From assembly GCF_004353905.1 (NCBI RefSeq), contig NZ_SMOD01000025.1:1-64000 (forward strand): a DNA stretch of 64,000 nt, written 5' to 3'. A program made the position numbers and the translations under genes. The stretch comes from Paraburkholderia guartelaensis. GTDB lineage: Bacteria; Pseudomonadota; Gammaproteobacteria; Burkholderiales; Burkholderiaceae. How positions within the stretch are numbered: the first letter of the stretch is position 1; each line of letters opens with the position of its first letter. The notes under the pieces are model-generated. The model was not told where the DNA came from, made no database searches, and was given only the letters and a program-made list of their open reading frames with translations. This document shows, one piece after another, positions 43,433 to 52,451 of the stretch.

Positions 43433-44704
43433 ATGGCGGACAAGAAAGGTTCTAACAGCGAGAAGCTGTTGTATTGCTCGTTCTGCGGCAAGAGCCAGCA
43501 TGAGGTGAAAAAGCTCATCGCTGGTCCGTCGGTATTCATCTGCGATGAATGCATCGACTTGTGCAACGAGATCATTCGCGACGAGGCTGCCGGTGCGGGC
43601 GTCGACGCGGCGCTGTCGCGCTCGGACCTGCCGAGCCCGCAGGAGATCCGCGACATCCTCGACCAGTACGTGATCGGGCAGGAACGCGCGAAGAAGATTC
43701 TCGCGGTGGCGGTGTACAACCACTACAAGCGTCTGAAGCACCTCGACAAGAAGGACGACGTCGAACTCTCCAAGAGCAACATTCTCCTGATCGGGCCCAC
43801 GGGCTCGGGCAAGACGCTGCTCGCGCAGACGCTCGCGCGCCTTCTGAACGTGCCGTTCGTGATCGCCGACGCCACCACGCTGACCGAAGCCGGTTACGTG
43901 GGCGAAGACGTCGAGAACATCATTCAGAAGCTGCTGCAGAACTGCAATTACGAGGTCGACAAGGCCCAGCGCGGCATCGTCTATATCGACGAAATCGACA
44001 AGATCAGCCGCAAGTCGGACAACCCGTCGATTACGCGCGATGTTTCCGGCGAGGGCGTGCAGCAGGCGCTGCTCAAGCTCGTCGAGGGCACGATGGCTTC
44101 GGTGCCGCCGCAGGGTGGCCGCAAGCATCCGAACCAGGATTTCATCCAGGTCGACACGACCAATATTCTGTTCATTTGCGGCGGGGCGTTCGACGGTCTG
44201 GAGAAGGTCATCACCGACCGTACGGAAAAGACCGGCATTGGCTTCGGCGCGAGCGTGAAGAGCAAGCAGGAGCGCGACACTGGCGAAGTGCTGCGCGAAA
44301 CGGAACCGGAAGACCTGATCAAGTTCGGCCTGATCCCTGAACTGATTGGTCGTCTGCCCGTGGTCGCTACGCTCGGCAAGCTCGACGAAGCCGCGCTGAT
44401 GAAGATTCTGGTCGAGCCGAAGAATGCGCTCGTCAAGCAGTATCACAAGCTCTTCAACATGGAGCGCGTGGAGCTGGAAATTCGCCCGGCCGCGCTGCAG
44501 GCCGTCGCCCGCAAGGCGATCCGCCGCAAGACCGGGGCTCGTGGTTTGCGCTCGATCCTGGAACAGGCATTGCTCGACGTGATGTACGAGTTGCCGGCCA
44601 TGAAGGGCGTGAGCAAGGTCATCATCGACGACAACGTGATCGACGGCGACGGCAAGCCGCTGTTGATCTACGAAGACGCTCCGAAGGTTGCAGGGTCGAA
44701 CTGA
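43433..44704 (+). CDS. clpX: ATP-dependent Clp protease ATP-binding subunit ClpX
   Basis: AAA+ unfoldase of 423 residues that recognises ssrA-tagged and other substrates and feeds them to ClpP. The N-terminal zinc-binding domain has Cys15, Cys18, Cys37 and Cys40 (LYCSFCGK; VFICDECIDLC). Walker A is LLIGPTGSGKTLLA, Walker B is IVYIDEIDKISR, and the ClpP-docking IGF-type loop lies near KTGIGFGASVK. A GGAGG ribosome site lies 12 bases ahead of the ATG. It is followed by a terminator, then lon. Confidence 0.98.
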   Translation: MADKKGSNSEKLLYCSFCGKSQHEVKKLIAGPSVFICDECIDLCNEIIRDEAAGAGVDAALSRSDLPSPQEIRDILDQYVIGQERAKKILAVAVYNHYKRLKHLDKKDDVELSKSNILLIGPTGSGKTLLAQTLARLLNVPFVIADATTLTEAGYVGEDVENIIQKLLQNCNYEVDKAQRGIVYIDEIDKISRKSDNPSITRDVSGEGVQQALLKLVEGTMASVPPQGGRKHPNQDFIQVDTTNILFICGGAFDGLEKVITDRTEKTGIGFGASVKSKQERDTGEVLRETEPEDLIKFGLIPELIGRLPVVATLGKLDEAALMKILVEPKNALVKQYHKLFNMERVELEIRPAALQAVARKAIRRKTGARGLRSILEQALLDVMYELPAMKGVSKVIIDDNVIDGDGKPLLIYEDAPKVAGSN

Positions 44705-44737
44705 TGGTGGTGATCGGCTAAAGAGTTCCGGAAAAGG

Positions 44738-44768
44738 GCCGTTCATACAATGGGATGAACGGCTTTTT
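44738..44768 (+). terminator. Rho-independent terminator of clpX
   Basis: A 9-bp stem GCCGTTCAT / ATGAACGGC with an 8-base loop, followed by TTTTT. It begins 33 bases after the clpX stop and separates clpPX from lon. Confidence 0.9.
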
Positions 44769-44895
44769 CGTTTAATCTTGTGGTCGATGGCGCACTATTT
44801 TGGAGTCACTGAACTTTTCCCACACGCGCGAGGCTTGCAATCGGTATCTCAGGCCTCAATTACCGAACAATTGATTCCACTCATGGGGAAATGAA

Positions 44896-47322
44896 ATGTC
44901 AGGAACCCAACTCCTCCCGCCGGAACGCACCACGCTCCCGCTGCTGCCGCTGCGAGACGTCGTAGTCTTCCCGCATATGGTGATTCCCCTTTTCGTGGGC
45001 CGGCCGAAATCGATCAAGGCCCTCGAAGCGGCAATGGAAGGCGGCAAGCACATCATGCTCGTCGCGCAGAAAACCGCCGCGAAGGACGAGCCGACCGAAA
45101 AAGACATGTATGAAGTAGGGTGTGTCGCGAACATCCTGCAAATGCTCAAGCTGCCCGACGGCACCGTGAAGGTGCTCGTGGAAGGCCTGCAGCGTGCGAA
45201 GACGCTTTCCATCGAAGAACAGGAAACGCAGTTCTCGTGCGAAGTGATGCCGCTCGAACCGGACCACGCCGACAGCGCAGAAACCGAAGCGCTGCGCCGC
45301 GCGATCGTCTCGCAGTTCGACCAGTACGTGAAGCTCAACAAGAAGATCCCGCCGGAGATCCTGACGTCGCTGTCGGGCATCGACGAGGCCGGTCGTCTTG
45401 CTGACACCATCGCCGCGCACCTGCCGCTCAAGCTCGACCAGAAGCAGCACATCCTCGAGATGTTCCCGGTCGTGGAGCGTCTGGAGCATCTGCTCGCGCA
45501 ACTCGAAGCCGAAATCGACATTCTCCAGGTGGAGAAGCGCATTCGCGGCCGCGTGAAGCGCCAGATGGAAAAGAGCCAGCGCGAGTACTACCTGAACGAA
45601 CAGGTCAAGGCTATCCAGAAGGAACTGGGCGAAGGCGAAGAGGGTGCGGATCTCGAAGAACTCGAGAAGCGCATCACGGCTGCGCGCATGCCGAAGGAAG
45701 CCAAGAAGAAAGCCGACGCCGAGCTCAAGAAGCTCAAGCTGATGTCGCCGATGTCGGCGGAAGCCACGGTCGTGCGCAACTACATCGACACGCTGATCGG
45801 CCTGCCGTGGCGCAAGAAGAGCAAGGTCAACAACGACCTCTCGAACGCCGAAGCCGTGCTCGACGAAGACCACTTCGGTCTCGAGAAGGTGAAGGAACGC
45901 ATTCTCGAGTATCTCGCAGTGCAACAGCGCGTGGACAAGGTCAAGGCGCCGATCCTGTGCCTCGTCGGGCCTCCGGGTGTCGGCAAGACCTCGCTCGGGC
46001 AGTCGATTGCGCGCGCAACGAACCGCAAGTTCGTGCGTATGGCGCTGGGCGGCGTGCGTGACGAAGCCGAGATCCGCGGCCACCGTCGTACGTACATCGG
46101 TTCGATGCCGGGCAAGATCCTGCAGAGCCTGACCAAGGTCGGCGTGCGCAATCCGCTCTTCCTGCTCGACGAAGTCGACAAGATGGGCATGGATTTCCGC
46201 GGCGATCCGTCGTCGGCCCTGCTCGAAGTGCTCGATCCGGAACAGAACCACACGTTCGCCGACCACTACATCGAAGTCGATTTCGACCTCTCCGATGTGA
46301 TGTTCGTCGCCACGTCGAACTCGCTGAACATCCCGCCGCCGCTGCTCGACCGGATGGAAGTCATCCGCCTGTCGGGTTACACGGAAGACGAGAAGGTCAG
46401 CATCGCCCAGCGTTATCTCCTGCCGAAGCAGAAGAAGAACAATGGGCTTAAGCCGGGCGAGATCGAAGTGACCGAAGGCGCGATCCGCGACATCATTCGC
46501 TACTACACGCGTGAAGCGGGCGTGCGTTCGCTCGAGCGCGAAGTGTCGAAGATCTGCCGCAAGGTCGTGAAGATGCTGCTGCTGAAGAAGGCCGACAAGG
46601 CCGTCACGGTGGACAGCGCCAACCTCGACACCTTCCTCGGCGTGCGCAAGTACGACTTCGGTCTGGCCGCGAAGGAAAACCAGATCGGTCAGGTCACGGG
46701 CCTCGCGTGGACGGAAGTCGGCGGCGATCTGCTGACGATCGAAGCGGCGGTCATGCCCGGCAAGGGCAACGTGATCCGCACGGGTTCGCTCGGCGACGTC
46801 ATGAAGGAATCGGTCGAAGCGGCACGCTCGGTGGTGCGTTCGCGTTCGCGTCGTCTCGGTATCAAGGACGAAGCGTTCGAGAAGCAGGACATCCACATCC
46901 ACGTGCCGGAAGGCGCGACGCCGAAGGATGGTCCGTCCGCAGGCGGTGCGATGACGACGGCGCTCGTGTCGGTGCTCACGGGCATTCCGGTGCGTGCTGA
47001 CGTTGCGATGACGGGCGAGATCACGCTGCGCGGCGAAGTGCTGCCGATCGGCGGGCTGAAGGAGAAACTGCTCGCGGCGCATCGCGGCGGCATCAAGCTC
47101 GTGCTGATTCCGGAAGAGAACGTCAAGGATCTGACCGAGATTCCGGACAACGTGAAGAACTCGATCGAGATCGTACCGGTCCGCTGGATCGACAAGGTGC
47201 TCGAACTCGCGCTCGAACGTGTGCCGCAGCCGCTGCCGGAAGAGGAAGTGAAGGCCGAGGACGCCAAGGCGCCCGTGGCCGAATCGAAGGATGCCGGCGC
47301 GACGGAAGTCGTCAAGCACTAA
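44896..47322 (+). CDS. lon: ATP-dependent protease La (Lon)
   Basis: Homohexameric AAA+ serine protease of 808 residues that degrades misfolded and short-lived regulatory proteins. The N-terminal substrate-binding domain begins LPLLPLRDVVVFPHMVIPLF. The coiled-coil region is about 185-290. Walker A is GPPGVGKTS and Walker B is LFLLDEVDKM. The C-terminal peptidase domain has the catalytic serine in PKDGPSAGGAMT near 680 and the lysine in GGLKEKLLAA near 720. An Ala/Glu/Lys-rich tail of about 25 residues ends the protein. The GGGGA ribosome site is six bases from the ATG. I found no convincing sigma-32 promoter. Confidence 0.98.
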   Translation: MSGTQLLPPERTTLPLLPLRDVVVFPHMVIPLFVGRPKSIKALEAAMEGGKHIMLVAQKTAAKDEPTEKDMYEVGCVANILQMLKLPDGTVKVLVEGLQRAKTLSIEEQETQFSCEVMPLEPDHADSAETEALRRAIVSQFDQYVKLNKKIPPEILTSLSGIDEAGRLADTIAAHLPLKLDQKQHILEMFPVVERLEHLLAQLEAEIDILQVEKRIRGRVKRQMEKSQREYYLNEQVKAIQKELGEGEEGADLEELEKRITAARMPKEAKKKADAELKKLKLMSPMSAEATVVRNYIDTLIGLPWRKKSKVNNDLSNAEAVLDEDHFGLEKVKERILEYLAVQQRVDKVKAPILCLVGPPGVGKTSLGQSIARATNRKFVRMALGGVRDEAEIRGHRRTYIGSMPGKILQSLTKVGVRNPLFLLDEVDKMGMDFRGDPSSALLEVLDPEQNHTFADHYIEVDFDLSDVMFVATSNSLNIPPPLLDRMEVIRLSGYTEDEKVSIAQRYLLPKQKKNNGLKPGEIEVTEGAIRDIIRYYTREAGVRSLEREVSKICRKVVKMLLLKKADKAVTVDSANLDTFLGVRKYDFGLAAKENQIGQVTGLAWTEVGGDLLTIEAAVMPGKGNVIRTGSLGDVMKESVEAARSVVRSRSRRLGIKDEAFEKQDIHIHVPEGATPKDGPSAGGAMTTALVSVLTGIPVRADVAMTGEITLRGEVLPIGGLKEKLLAAHRGGIKLVLIPEENVKDLTEIPDNVKNSIEIVPVRWIDKVLELALERVPQPLPEEEVKAEDAKAPVAESKDAGATEVVKH

Positions 47323-47385
47323 GCCTTCGGTACACCTTCAGTACGCCTTCAACAAGCCGCGCTCATTCGCGGCGCGTTGGAACCC

Positions 47386-47417
47386 AAAAAGCCCGCGGCA
47401 TGGTCCGCGGGCTTTTT
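47386..47417 (+). terminator. Rho-independent terminator of lon
   Basis: AAAAAGCCCGCGG (47386-47398) pairs perfectly with CCGCGGGCTTTTT (47405-47417), with a six-base loop and a T-rich end (TTTTTATTTG). Confidence 0.95.
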
Positions 47418-47538
47418 ATTTGTGTCACGATTTTGACGTTGCGATGACAACGAGCGGCCTTTTCTGCCATTTCCCACTTATTCGAATACTCCCTCGAATC
47501 ATCCCTCGAATCCCGCGCCGAATCAGGCTCAACCCCGC

Positions 47539-47567
47539 TTGACACGGCACTATCGGCCCCGTTAAAT
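47539..47567 (+). promoter_or_regulatory. Sigma-70 promoter of hupB
   Basis: A consensus -35 TTGACA (47539-47544) and a good -10 TTAAAT (47562-47567) are spaced by exactly 17 bases. Transcription would begin near 47575, giving hupB a leader of about 80 bases. The rest of the 333-bp lon-hupB gap holds only the lon terminator. Confidence 0.8.
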
Positions 47568-47655
47568 GAGCGGGCCCCGCGCCATGCGGGGGCCGTCTAT
47601 CCAATAAGTTGAACTTCTTTCTTACGTTTACCCAAACACATTCTCGGGGGCTGGA

Positions 47656-47928
47656 ATGAATAAAACGGAACTGATTGACCATATCGCACAGCAAGCCGAC
47701 CTTTCGAAAGCGGCTGCGGGACGCGCACTCGACGCTGTGATCGGCGGCGTCAAAGGGACGCTCAAGAAGGGCGGCTCGGTCACGCTCGTCGGTTTTGGTA
47801 CGTTCGCCGTCGGCAAGCGTACGGCGCGCACGGGCCGCAATCCGCGTACTGGCGACGCGATCAAGATCAAGGCGGCGAAGGTGCCCAAATTTAGGCCTGG
47901 TAAAGCGCTGAAGGATGCGCTAAACTAG
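47656..47928 (+). CDS. hupB: DNA-binding protein HU, beta type
   Basis: Histone-like nucleoid protein of 90 residues that bends and compacts DNA without sequence specificity. The full HU fold is visible: N-terminal helices (MNKTELIDHIAQQADLSKAA), the saddle strands (GSVTLVGFGTFAVGKR) and the DNA-contacting arm with the conserved proline (RTGRNPRTGDAIKI). The end VPKFRPGKALKDALN is typical. It follows lon, as in many proteobacteria. It is followed at 72 bp by tRNA-Val and tRNA-Asp on the same strand, which may be cotranscribed as there is no terminator between them. Confidence 0.98.
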   Translation: MNKTELIDHIAQQADLSKAAAGRALDAVIGGVKGTLKKGGSVTLVGFGTFAVGKRTARTGRNPRTGDAIKIKAAKVPKFRPGKALKDALN

Positions 47929-47999
47929 CGGGCTCGCTACCTGATGGGTGGCGCAGCAGAAGTCGCAGTACTGGAAGCAGCGCAGGAAAGCATGAAGCT

Positions 48000-48075
48000 G
48001 GGTGCTTAGCTCAGTTGGTAGAGCGGCGCCCTTACAAGGCGTAGGTCGGGAGTTCGAGCCTCTCAGCACCCACCA
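48000..48075 (+). tRNA. tRNA-Val (anticodon TAC)
   Basis: A 76-base tRNA with acceptor GGGTGCT / AGCACCC and an encoded ACCA end. The anticodon loop CTTACAA carries TAC (48033-48035), reading GUA codons. The D-arm TTAGCTCAGTTGGTAGAG and the T-loop AGTTCGAGCC are standard. Confidence 0.97.
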
Positions 48076-48108
48076 CAGCTTCGGTTCCAGTACGTAGCGC
48101 ACCCGCAC

Positions 48109-48185
48109 GGAGCGGTAGTTCAGTTGGTTAGAATACCGGCCTGTCACGCCGGGGGTCGCGGGTTCGAGTCCCGTCCGCTCCGCCA
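48109..48185 (+). tRNA. tRNA-Asp (anticodon GTC)
   Basis: A 77-base tRNA with acceptor GGAGCGG / CCGCTCC, discriminator G and encoded CCA. The anticodon stem-loop CCGGC-CTGTCAC-GCCGG carries GTC (48143-48145). It lies 33 bp after tRNA-Val and is followed by a terminator. Confidence 0.97.
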
Positions 48186-48201
48186 AGGATATCTCGACAA
48201 G

Positions 48202-48227
48202 AAGGCGAACTACGGTTCGCCTTTTTT
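48202..48227 (+). terminator. Rho-independent terminator after the tRNA pair
   Basis: AAGGCGAAC (48202-48210) pairs with GTTCGCCTT (48215-48223) over a four-base loop and runs into TTTTTT. It separates the tRNAs from ppiD. Confidence 0.88.
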
Positions 48228-48288
48228 GTTGGCCGCTGTTGTAATATCGGGCGTTCCATTTTTTGGCGCCCTCAACGTCTGGTCACGA

Positions 48289-50235
48289 ATGCTCGACTTT
48301 TTCCGCAATCACAAACGCCTGATGATGTTCATGCTGCTCCTGGTCATCCTGCCAGGGCTGGGCTTCGTCGGTATTCAAGGTTTCCGCGGCTTCTTCGATG
48401 AAAGCGCAAACGTCGCGAGCGTCAACGGACACAAGATCACGCGTGTCGAATACGACAACGCCGCGCGCCAGCAGCTCGACCAGGCCCGCCAGGTTCTCGG
48501 CGCGCAATTCGACGCGAGCATGTTCGACACGCCCCAGCACCGCAAGGACATACTCGACGGTCTGATCCAGCAGCGCGTGCTCGTGGACGAAACCCAGCGA
48601 CTGCACCTCACCGCCTCGGACGACGCCGTGCGCCGCGCGCTGCTCTCCGACCCGGTGATCTCGTCGCTCAAGAATCCTGACGGTTCGATCAATCTCGACC
48701 AGTACAAGCAGCTGCTCGCCATGCAGGGCATGACGCCCGAGCAGTACGACGAGCGCGTGCGCTATAGCCTCTCCATGCAGCAACTGCCGGCGTCGATCAT
48801 CAGCAGCGCGTTCACGCCGAAGGCGCTTGCGCAGCAGTTGACAGGCCTCTCGGAGCAGCAGCGCGACGTGCAGGGCCTTGCGTTCCACGCGAGCGACTAT
48901 GCGCCCAAGGTCCAGCCGACCGACGCGCAGCTGCAGGCGTACTACGACGCGAACAAGAACGCATTCGCCACGCCGGCCACGGCGCAGATCCAGTATCTCG
49001 TGCTCTCGGCGGCAACGGTTGCCGCCGGCGTGCAGCCGAGCGATGCCGATCTCAAGAAGTACTACGACGACAACATCGCGCACTACCGCACGCAGGAAGA
49101 AGTGCGCGCGAGCCACATCCTGATCACGGTGCCGAAGGACGCGAGCGCCGATGTGCGCAACGCCGCGAAGCAAAAGGCCGAATCGATCCTCGCCGAAGTG
49201 AAGGCGCATCCGGACCAGTTCGCGCAGATTGCGCAGAAGGAGTCGCAGGATCCGGGTTCGGCCTCGAAGGGCGGCGATCTCGGCTACTTCGGCCCCGGCA
49301 TGATTGCGGGTGGTCAGGCATTCGACGCCGCGGTCTTCAAGCTCAAGAAGGACGAGATCAGCGACGTGATCCAGTCGGACTTCGGCTACCACATCGTCAA
49401 GGTCACGGACGTGAAGCCGGCGGTCACGAAGCCGTTCGACGACGTGAAGGCGCAGATCACGAACGACGTGAAGGCACAGCAAGCCGCGAAGCTGCTTGCC
49501 GACGCGACCGATGGCTTCACGTCGGTGGTCTACGAGCAGGCCAAGAGCCTGCAGCCGGCCGCGGACAAGTACAAGCTGACGATCCAGACGGCCACGGTCA
49601 CGCCGAAGCCGAATGCAGCGCTGCCGCCGGACAGCCCGCTGAACAACCAGAAGTTCCTCGATGCCGTATTCGCGAGCGACTCGGTGAGCCAGCACAACAA
49701 CACCCAGGCGATCGACGTCGGCAACAGCACGCTGATCTCGGCGCACGTGACGAACTATCAGCCGGCCGCCGTGCCCGCGTTCGCCGCCGTCAAGGATGCC
49801 GTGCGCCAGAAGGTGGTCGCGCAGCAGGCTGCCGACATGGCGCGCAAGGACGGCGAGGCCAAGCTCGCGGAACTCGAGAAGTCGAAGTCGACCGATGGTT
49901 TCTCGTCGGCGCTCAAGGTGTCGCGCAACGACGCCCAGGGCCTGCCGCCCAGCGCGCTTTCCGCCGTCTTCAAGGCCGATTCGCAGAAGCTGCCCGCTTA
50001 CGTGGGCGTGGACCTCGGCAACGACGGCTATGCGATCTATCGCGTGAACAGCGTGACCAACGGTCCGGCCGCAGAAGGCCCGCGTCTGGCTGCCGCGCAG
50101 CAGCAGCTGGCCCAGGTGGACGGCCAGTCGCAGGTGCAGGCGTACCTCGACGCGCTGCGCGAGCGCTCGAAGGTGAAGCTCTACGGCTCGCTCAGCGCAG
50201 CCGGCCAGTCGGGCGACGGTGACGGCGGCCAGTAA
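48289..50235 (+). CDS. ppiD: Peptidyl-prolyl isomerase/chaperone PpiD
   Basis: Membrane-anchored periplasmic foldase of 648 residues that works near the Sec translocon on proteins leaving the membrane. One N-terminal membrane segment (about 11-30, LMMFMLLLVILPGLGFVGIQ) follows the short cytoplasmic MLDFFRNHKR. The SurA-like N-terminal chaperone domain covers about 40-190. The parvulin domain covers about 270-370, with EVRASHILITVP, GGDLGYFGPGMI and FGYHIVKVTDV. Further chaperone domains follow. The ATG at 48289 was chosen because the open frame to 48124 runs through tRNA-Asp. It is next to lon-hupB as in E. coli. Confidence 0.95.
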   Translation: MLDFFRNHKRLMMFMLLLVILPGLGFVGIQGFRGFFDESANVASVNGHKITRVEYDNAARQQLDQARQVLGAQFDASMFDTPQHRKDILDGLIQQRVLVDETQRLHLTASDDAVRRALLSDPVISSLKNPDGSINLDQYKQLLAMQGMTPEQYDERVRYSLSMQQLPASIISSAFTPKALAQQLTGLSEQQRDVQGLAFHASDYAPKVQPTDAQLQAYYDANKNAFATPATAQIQYLVLSAATVAAGVQPSDADLKKYYDDNIAHYRTQEEVRASHILITVPKDASADVRNAAKQKAESILAEVKAHPDQFAQIAQKESQDPGSASKGGDLGYFGPGMIAGGQAFDAAVFKLKKDEISDVIQSDFGYHIVKVTDVKPAVTKPFDDVKAQITNDVKAQQAAKLLADATDGFTSVVYEQAKSLQPAADKYKLTIQTATVTPKPNAALPPDSPLNNQKFLDAVFASDSVSQHNNTQAIDVGNSTLISAHVTNYQPAAVPAFAAVKDAVRQKVVAQQAADMARKDGEAKLAELEKSKSTDGFSSALKVSRNDAQGLPPSALSAVFKADSQKLPAYVGVDLGNDGYAIYRVNSVTNGPAAEGPRLAAAQQQLAQVDGQSQVQAYLDALRERSKVKLYGSLSAAGQSGDGDGGQ

Positions 50236-50275
50236 GCGACCCGCATCAGCCTGCCGGTGTCCAGAGCCGGCACAA

Positions 50276-50307
50276 AAAAAGCCCCGCGAAACATCGCGGG
50301 GCTTTTT
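50276..50307. terminator. Bidirectional terminator after ppiD
   Basis: A 14-bp perfect stem AAAAAGCCCCGCGA / TCGCGGGGCTTTTT with a four-base AACA loop. It lies between ppiD and the converging lipoprotein gene, with A and T runs on both sides. Confidence 0.93.
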
Positions 50308-50327
50308 GCTTTCTGGCGAGCGCGAAA

Positions 50328-50675
50328 TCAGAGGCAGGCGCTGATGTCGCTGGTGGCGTCTCCACCCGCGCCGCCGCCGGAGCGGAAGCCGACCCACGTC
50401 TTCGCGCTGGCGCTCCACGCTGGGCGCACCGTCGCCGCTGCGCCGTTAGGCGGTTGCTGGCCAGGGACGTAGACGTCGACAGCCTGGCCGTTCGCGAGCA
50501 CGGACTGCGAGACGACTTGCTGCTGCGACTTGTCTGCCCATTTTTGAGCGATGCATTGCGCAACCGTTGCAGGCGGTTGCTGGCTCGTGCCGACGGACTG
50601 CGCTCCGCTCGGCATTGGCTGATTGGCGCAGGCAGCAAGTGCTGCCGTAACGACAATGAGAGGTAAATATTTCAC
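50328..50675 (-). CDS. Small putative lipoprotein
   Basis: A 115-residue exported protein of unknown function with a type II (lipoprotein) signal: MKYLPLIVVTAALAACANQP, where LAAC places the lipidated cysteine at residue 16. The residue after Cys is Ala, so sorting to the outer membrane is expected by the usual +2 rule. The mature part has a Gln/Pro/Ser-rich linker (PATVAQCIAQKWADKSQQQ region), a strand-rich centre (VDVYVPGQQPPN) and a Gly-rich end. The start is a GTG at 50675 with a strong GGAGGGAAG ribosome site. It shares the ppiD terminator. Confidence 0.75.
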   Translation of the reverse strand: MKYLPLIVVTAALAACANQPMPSGAQSVGTSQQPPATVAQCIAQKWADKSQQQVVSQSVLANGQAVDVYVPGQQPPNGAAATVRPAWSASAKTWVGFRSGGGAGGDATSDISACL

Positions 50676-50879
50676 GCTTCTTCCCTCCAGTCAGGGTCGG
50701 TCGGATTCAGACAGCGAAGCTTCTCGGGCTCGCGTGTCTGACGCAAAGGTGGCCAAAGGCGAGACGCGGTTGCCCGCCGTCACGCCGCTTCGGAGGCTCG
50801 AGCCGCTTGAATGCGCCGGCGGCGGGGGCTAAGAAAGGGCGCCTGGTGAGGACGCCCGCTCGTATGCCCGGTTACCGCC

Positions 50880-51650
50880 TCAGCGCCGCACGCGGTTGCC
50901 GAGCAGCGGCTTGAGCGTTGGCCACACGTTGTCGAGGAGCAATGGCTGTGCCTGCTGGGTGGGATGGATCTGGTCGGCCTGGAAGAGTTCGGGCTTGTCG
51001 GCGAGACCGGCGAGCAAAAAGGGCACGAGCGGCACGTTCAGTTCCTTCGCAAGCCGCTCGTAGATGGCGTGGAAGTCCCGCGTGTAATCGGCCCCGTAGT
51101 TGGGGGGCACGTACATGCCGATGAGTACGGGTTTCGCGCCGCCCTTGCGGATCTGCGCGACGATGGCGCGCAGATTGCTGTCCGTTGTCGTGAGCGGCAC
51201 GCCGCGCAGTGCGTCGTTCGCGCCCAGTTCGATGATTACGATCGAGGGTTGCATGCGCTGCATGACGAGCGGCAGGCGCGTGAGTCCACCGCTGGTCGTG
51301 TCTCCGCTGATGCTCGCATTCGCAACGTTATAATCGATCCGCTCGCTGGCGAGCCGCTGGCGCAGCAGGGCCACCCAGCCCGTATCGCGCGGCAGGCCGT
51401 ATTCGGCGGAAAGGCTGTCGCCGAGCACGACGATCTTCGGTTTTGCCGTGGCGGCGGGGTTCGTCGCCGCGTTGGCTGTGGGAACTGGCGTGGCCGCGAG
51501 AGCGGTGCCGGTGCCACATAAGGTGCCAAGCAAGGCAGCAGCCGTTAAGGTGGCGATGGAGGCAAACGCGCTGAAGCGGGACCAAGCGCGGGAAAGGGTG
51601 GCGCGCCGCGCGGCGCGCTTCTGGTTCACGGCTAACCTGTGCGTCATCAT
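50880..51650 (-). CDS. tesA: Periplasmic arylesterase/thioesterase I TesA
   Basis: SGNH-hydrolase of up to 256 residues. A signal peptide is present (SAFASIATLTAAALLGTLCG, cleavage near ALA-ATP), so the enzyme is periplasmic. Block I is VVLGDSLSAEYG with the catalytic Ser; block II has the Gly of SISGDTTSGGL; block III is ELGANDALRG; block V is DQIHPTQQAQ with the catalytic Asp and His. It hydrolyses acyl-thioesters, lysophospholipids and aryl esters in the E. coli homologue. The start may be the ATG at 51650 or 51647, or a GTG at 51629 that has AGGTTA ahead. The divergent ABC gene starts only 6 bp away. Confidence 0.88.
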   Translation of the reverse strand: MMTHRLAVNQKRAARRATLSRAWSRFSAFASIATLTAAALLGTLCGTGTALAATPVPTANAATNPAATAKPKIVVLGDSLSAEYGLPRDTGWVALLRQRLASERIDYNVANASISGDTTSGGLTRLPLVMQRMQPSIVIIELGANDALRGVPLTTTDSNLRAIVAQIRKGGAKPVLIGMYVPPNYGADYTRDFHAIYERLAKELNVPLVPFLLAGLADKPELFQADQIHPTQQAQPLLLDNVWPTLKPLLGNRVRR

Positions 51651-51656
51651 GTGCGA

Positions 51657-52397
<741 letters not shown>

Positions 52398-52451
52398 CGA
52401 CTGACCGGCGAACGGCGTGCGCAGTGCATGCGCACGCCAGTTCCGCCCCAG

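Noticed and set aside
44769..44895. Sigma-32 heat-shock promoter for lon
   Set aside because: I looked for CTTGAA with a CCCCAT-like -10 at the proper spacing and found no convincing pair.
48124..48288. ppiD extended upstream to 48124
   Set aside because: The extension would read through tRNA-Asp and its terminator; the membrane-anchor start at 48289 fits PpiD.
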